Positions 42,697-44,449 of a stretch of DNA of 44,449 bases are shown one piece after another. The notes beneath the pieces are model-generated. The model did no database searches. It was not told where the DNA came from and worked only from the letters and a program-made list of their open reading frames with translations. The first letter of the stretch is position 1, and the number at the start of each line of letters is the position of its first letter. The stretch covers positions 1 to 44,449 of the forward strand of contig JAGWVE010000011.1 in NCBI GenBank assembly GCA_018971025.1, read 5' to 3'. The translations under genes were made by a program, and so were the position numbers. Source of the DNA: Bacteroidota bacterium (GTDB taxonomy: Bacteria; Bacteroidota; Bacteroidia; Chitinophagales; Chitinophagaceae).

Positions 42697-44013
42697 TTAC
42701 TTAAACTGTTTGCTCCAACCTATTCGGAAGCCGTAATCAATTAAATTTTCTTTAATTGGATAAGGGTTGTTGTACGTAGGAAGTGTTTGGTACCTGATTT
42801 GAGGACCTAGCTGCCAAGTTGTATTTCCTTTTTGATAGCTAAACTGAACACCTACACTTGTGTTAATGTTCCATTTGCGTACATAGTCGTTACCTGCTGC
42901 ATAATTTGCATAATCGGTAGAGAGCAAGTAAACGTTTTTATTGATATTGTATGTAGGTTGAATAGACGCTTGTGTATGAATACCAAATTTCTTGAATTTC
43001 AGGAGTTGATAGTCAAGTCCAATGGGTAAAGCAACTTGGTATACTTTATTGTCAAGTTGTGCAGTTCTAAAGCCAGTATTGTTACTATAACTAGACATTA
43101 CAGAAACGGTTTGAACCCTACTTCCATTTAGTAATGAAAGGGTAGCGGTATTTGCTGCAGATTCGTAGGTTTCAATTTGATATTGTCTAATATTAAGTTG
43201 AAAACCTGTTTTAAATTGTAGCTTGTTTGTAAGCTGGTAGCTAAGTGCAAAACCAAGTTCCAATCCAACCGAAGGTCTGTGTCTTACAGCCTGGTTAAAT
43301 GTTGGTGCTTGCATAGTTGGTGATGCAAGTGGTATAGCAATCAAAGAAGGTTGAATGAGTTCTTTAACCTTCTGATCACTGAGTTCTCTAAAGCTAGCAG
43401 AAGGTGTTGCGTAAAACTGCACGCTATATTTTTTCTTTTTTTGAAGTTTTGCAGATGCAGTAATATTTGAAATATCACTGTTTACTTGTTGTTGAATAAT
43501 GGCCGGTAATAACGAGATGTTTTTAGTTTCTTTAACTGTAGCGTCCATTGAAATACCGTTTGCTGGTTGGATGCCAGCTATTTCAATTTCTGTTTCCGTA
43601 ATTGGTTGTTCGATGTTAGTAATACTTGTATCAATAATTTCCTTTTGTGGAGTTGCAGCTACTGCTTTTACTTGCTGCGCACTACTATTTTCTTTTGTAT
43701 TTCTTGAAACAATAAATTGAGTACTAGATTGGTAGGTTGTAAAAGGTTTTTCTTGATTGCTTACACGCCTAACAATTTTAGCGGGTGTAGGCACATAAGA
43801 TAGAGACGCTGTTTTTTGTGTTCCAATAAAAGTCGAAATGGTAAGTGCCGAAAGTACCGTCAACGCAATGATAGTAAGGGCTGGCCATGAGCGCTTACCT
43901 TGCACTTCTGAACGTATGTTATTCCAAACACGACCAGAAGGGTACATCTTGTGTTCGTTTACTTCGTCCAGTAAAAACTCCTCAAATGCATCTAGTTCAT
44001 TCCTCTTTTCCAT
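42697..44013 (-). CDS. Membrane-anchored protein with anti-sigma-like N-terminus and beta-barrel-like C-terminus
   Basis: A 438-aa protein. Residues 1-42 are charged and cytoplasmic-looking (NELDAFEEFLLDEVNEHK and VWNNIRSEV), a pattern seen in proteins encoded beside Bacteroidota ECF sigma factors. A membrane helix spans about 44-64. A Ser/Thr/Gln-rich linker (about 65-190) leads to about 240 residues of alternating strands with aromatic ends (LELGFALSYQLTNKLQFKTG), ending IGWSKQF, like an outer-membrane beta-barrel. It lies 19 bp after the sigma factor gene, so it is probably its partner. Spanning both membranes is inferred, not shown. Confidence 0.75.
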   Translation of the reverse strand: MEKRNELDAFEEFLLDEVNEHKMYPSGRVWNNIRSEVQGKRSWPALTIIALTVLSALTISTFIGTQKTASLSYVPTPAKIVRRVSNQEKPFTTYQSSTQFIVSRNTKENSSAQQVKAVAATPQKEIIDTSITNIEQPITETEIEIAGIQPANGISMDATVKETKNISLLPAIIQQQVNSDISNITASAKLQKKKKYSVQFYATPSASFRELSDQKVKELIQPSLIAIPLASPTMQAPTFNQAVRHRPSVGLELGFALSYQLTNKLQFKTGFQLNIRQYQIETYESAANTATLSLLNGSRVQTVSVMSSYSNNTGFRTAQLDNKVYQVALPIGLDYQLLKFKKFGIHTQASIQPTYNINKNVYLLSTDYANYAAGNDYVRKWNINTSVGVQFSYQKGNTTWQLGPQIRYQTLPTYNNPYPIKENLIDYGFRIGWSKQFK

Positions 44014-44032
44014 ATCTACCTAGTTCGCAAAC

Positions 44033-44449
44033 TTATTTTTGTATCACCGACAACAACTCAAAATTCTCTTTGGGTGCTTCAATAATTCTTTTCTTAATTA
44101 ATATATTTGAAAGCATGGCTTTTGCTCTTGTATACTGGCTTCTGCTGGTGCTTTCTTCGATATCAAGGAGGGTGCCAATTTCTCTATGACTATACCCTTC
44201 AATGGCAAATAAATTGAGTACTGTTTTATAGCCAATAGGTAAAAGTCTAATACACTCTACCACTTGTTTTGATTGCATAATGGATGCAATCGATTCTTCT
44301 TTAACCGCTATGTTTTCTGCAATGGTTATGTCTAAACTCTCAGCAAACTTTTTATACTTCTTTAAAAAATTAATACTGGTATGAACCATAATACGTCTAA
44401 TCCATCCTTCAAAAGATCCTTTATTTTGAAACGTATGTATTTGTGTAAA
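44033..44449 (-). CDS. ECF RNA polymerase sigma factor, 5' end cut by the window edge
   Basis: The reading frame stays open for 20 codons beyond the first in-frame ATG (44387-44389) to the last base of the window. It adds the segment ending FEGWIRRI, the usual end of sigma region 2 in Bacteroidota ECF factors. The visible part is 138 aa. The C-terminal region 4 carries LLPIGYKTVLNLFAIEGYSH, then the helix-turn-helix HREIGTLLDIEESTSRSQ, which contacts the -35-type element. The N-terminal residues of region 2 lie outside the window. The gene heads a likely operon with the barrel protein and the lipoprotein. Confidence 0.92.
   Translation of the reverse strand, partial: FTQIHTFQNKGSFEGWIRRIMVHTSINFLKKYKKFAESLDITIAENIAVKEESIASIMQSKQVVECIRLLPIGYKTVLNLFAIEGYSHREIGTLLDIEESTSRSQYTRAKAMLSNILIKKRIIEAPKENFELLSVIQK

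Noticed and set aside
44387..44389. ATG as the true start of the ECF sigma factor
   Set aside because: The frame stays open upstream to the window edge and encodes the conserved FEGWIRRI segment, so this ATG is internal.
1..44449. CRISPR array, tRNA, rRNA, prophage or insertion sequence
   Set aside because: I found no regularly spaced repeat array beyond the three-copy 17-bp repeat, no transposase or phage gene, and no tRNA-like cloverleaf in the short intergenic gaps.

Overview
The window is chromosomal DNA from a member of the Bacteroidota, most likely a Chitinophagaceae-like lineage (inference). The main reasons are a complete gldKLMN type IX secretion/gliding module, a DUF4271 gene beside hemD, SusC/BtuB-style and TolC-type outer-membrane proteins, and Bacteroidota-type promoters. 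About a dozen intergenic regions carry the TAnnTTTG -7 box, and Shine-Dalgarno signals are weak or absent. The sequence is AT-rich and very compact. I see no tRNA, rRNA, insertion sequence, prophage or CRISPR array.

Layout. 1-1296: a 17-bp-period repeat, divIC, a small anti-sigma-like protein and nth. 1279-7497: a 1117-aa outer-membrane protein (degenerate peptidase, propeller and barrel), an MBL-fold hydrolase, and a 724-aa secreted protein with a possible separase/CHAT-like His/Cys dyad. 7620-9379: a PhoB/PhoR-like two-component pair. 9436-13223: galE, prfA and a secreted D-aminoacylase. 13225-15539: a serine hydrolase translationally coupled to a Bax-inhibitor-1 protein. 15674-17521: the fused gamma/alpha subunit of a 2-oxoacid:ferredoxin oxidoreductase, without its beta partner. 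17526-21793: a proteostasis block on the minus strand (tig, then clpP, clpP, clpX and a 51-aa ORF), with a terminator and a perfect 10-bp inverted repeat between tig and clpP. 21888-24426: marC and a BtuB-like receptor behind a cobalamin riboswitch (24548-24695). 24827-29152: an amino-acid permease, then a TolC and a MacA/HlyD-type adaptor without a pump. 29210-35285: gpsA, hemW, DUF4271, hemD and a YyaL/SPATA20-like protein. 35475-40254: gldK-gldL-gldM-gldN, closed by a strong bidirectional terminator shared with uvrC. 40303-44449: uvrC, a lipoprotein, a membrane-anchored beta-barrel protein and the 3' part of an ECF sigma factor that runs off the window edge.

How the genes work together. 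Most of the window is core housekeeping: division, DNA repair, translation termination, protein quality control, heme and lipid precursor synthesis, and envelope and secretion machinery. The clearest regulatory element is the B12 riboswitch in front of the receptor gene. The least explained elements are the secreted His/Cys-dyad protein, the dyad upstream of clpP, the phased repeat in front of divIC, and the sigma/anti-sigma-like/barrel cluster at the right end. The only stretch longer than 300 bases without a gene is 24427-24826; it holds the riboswitch and two promoters.
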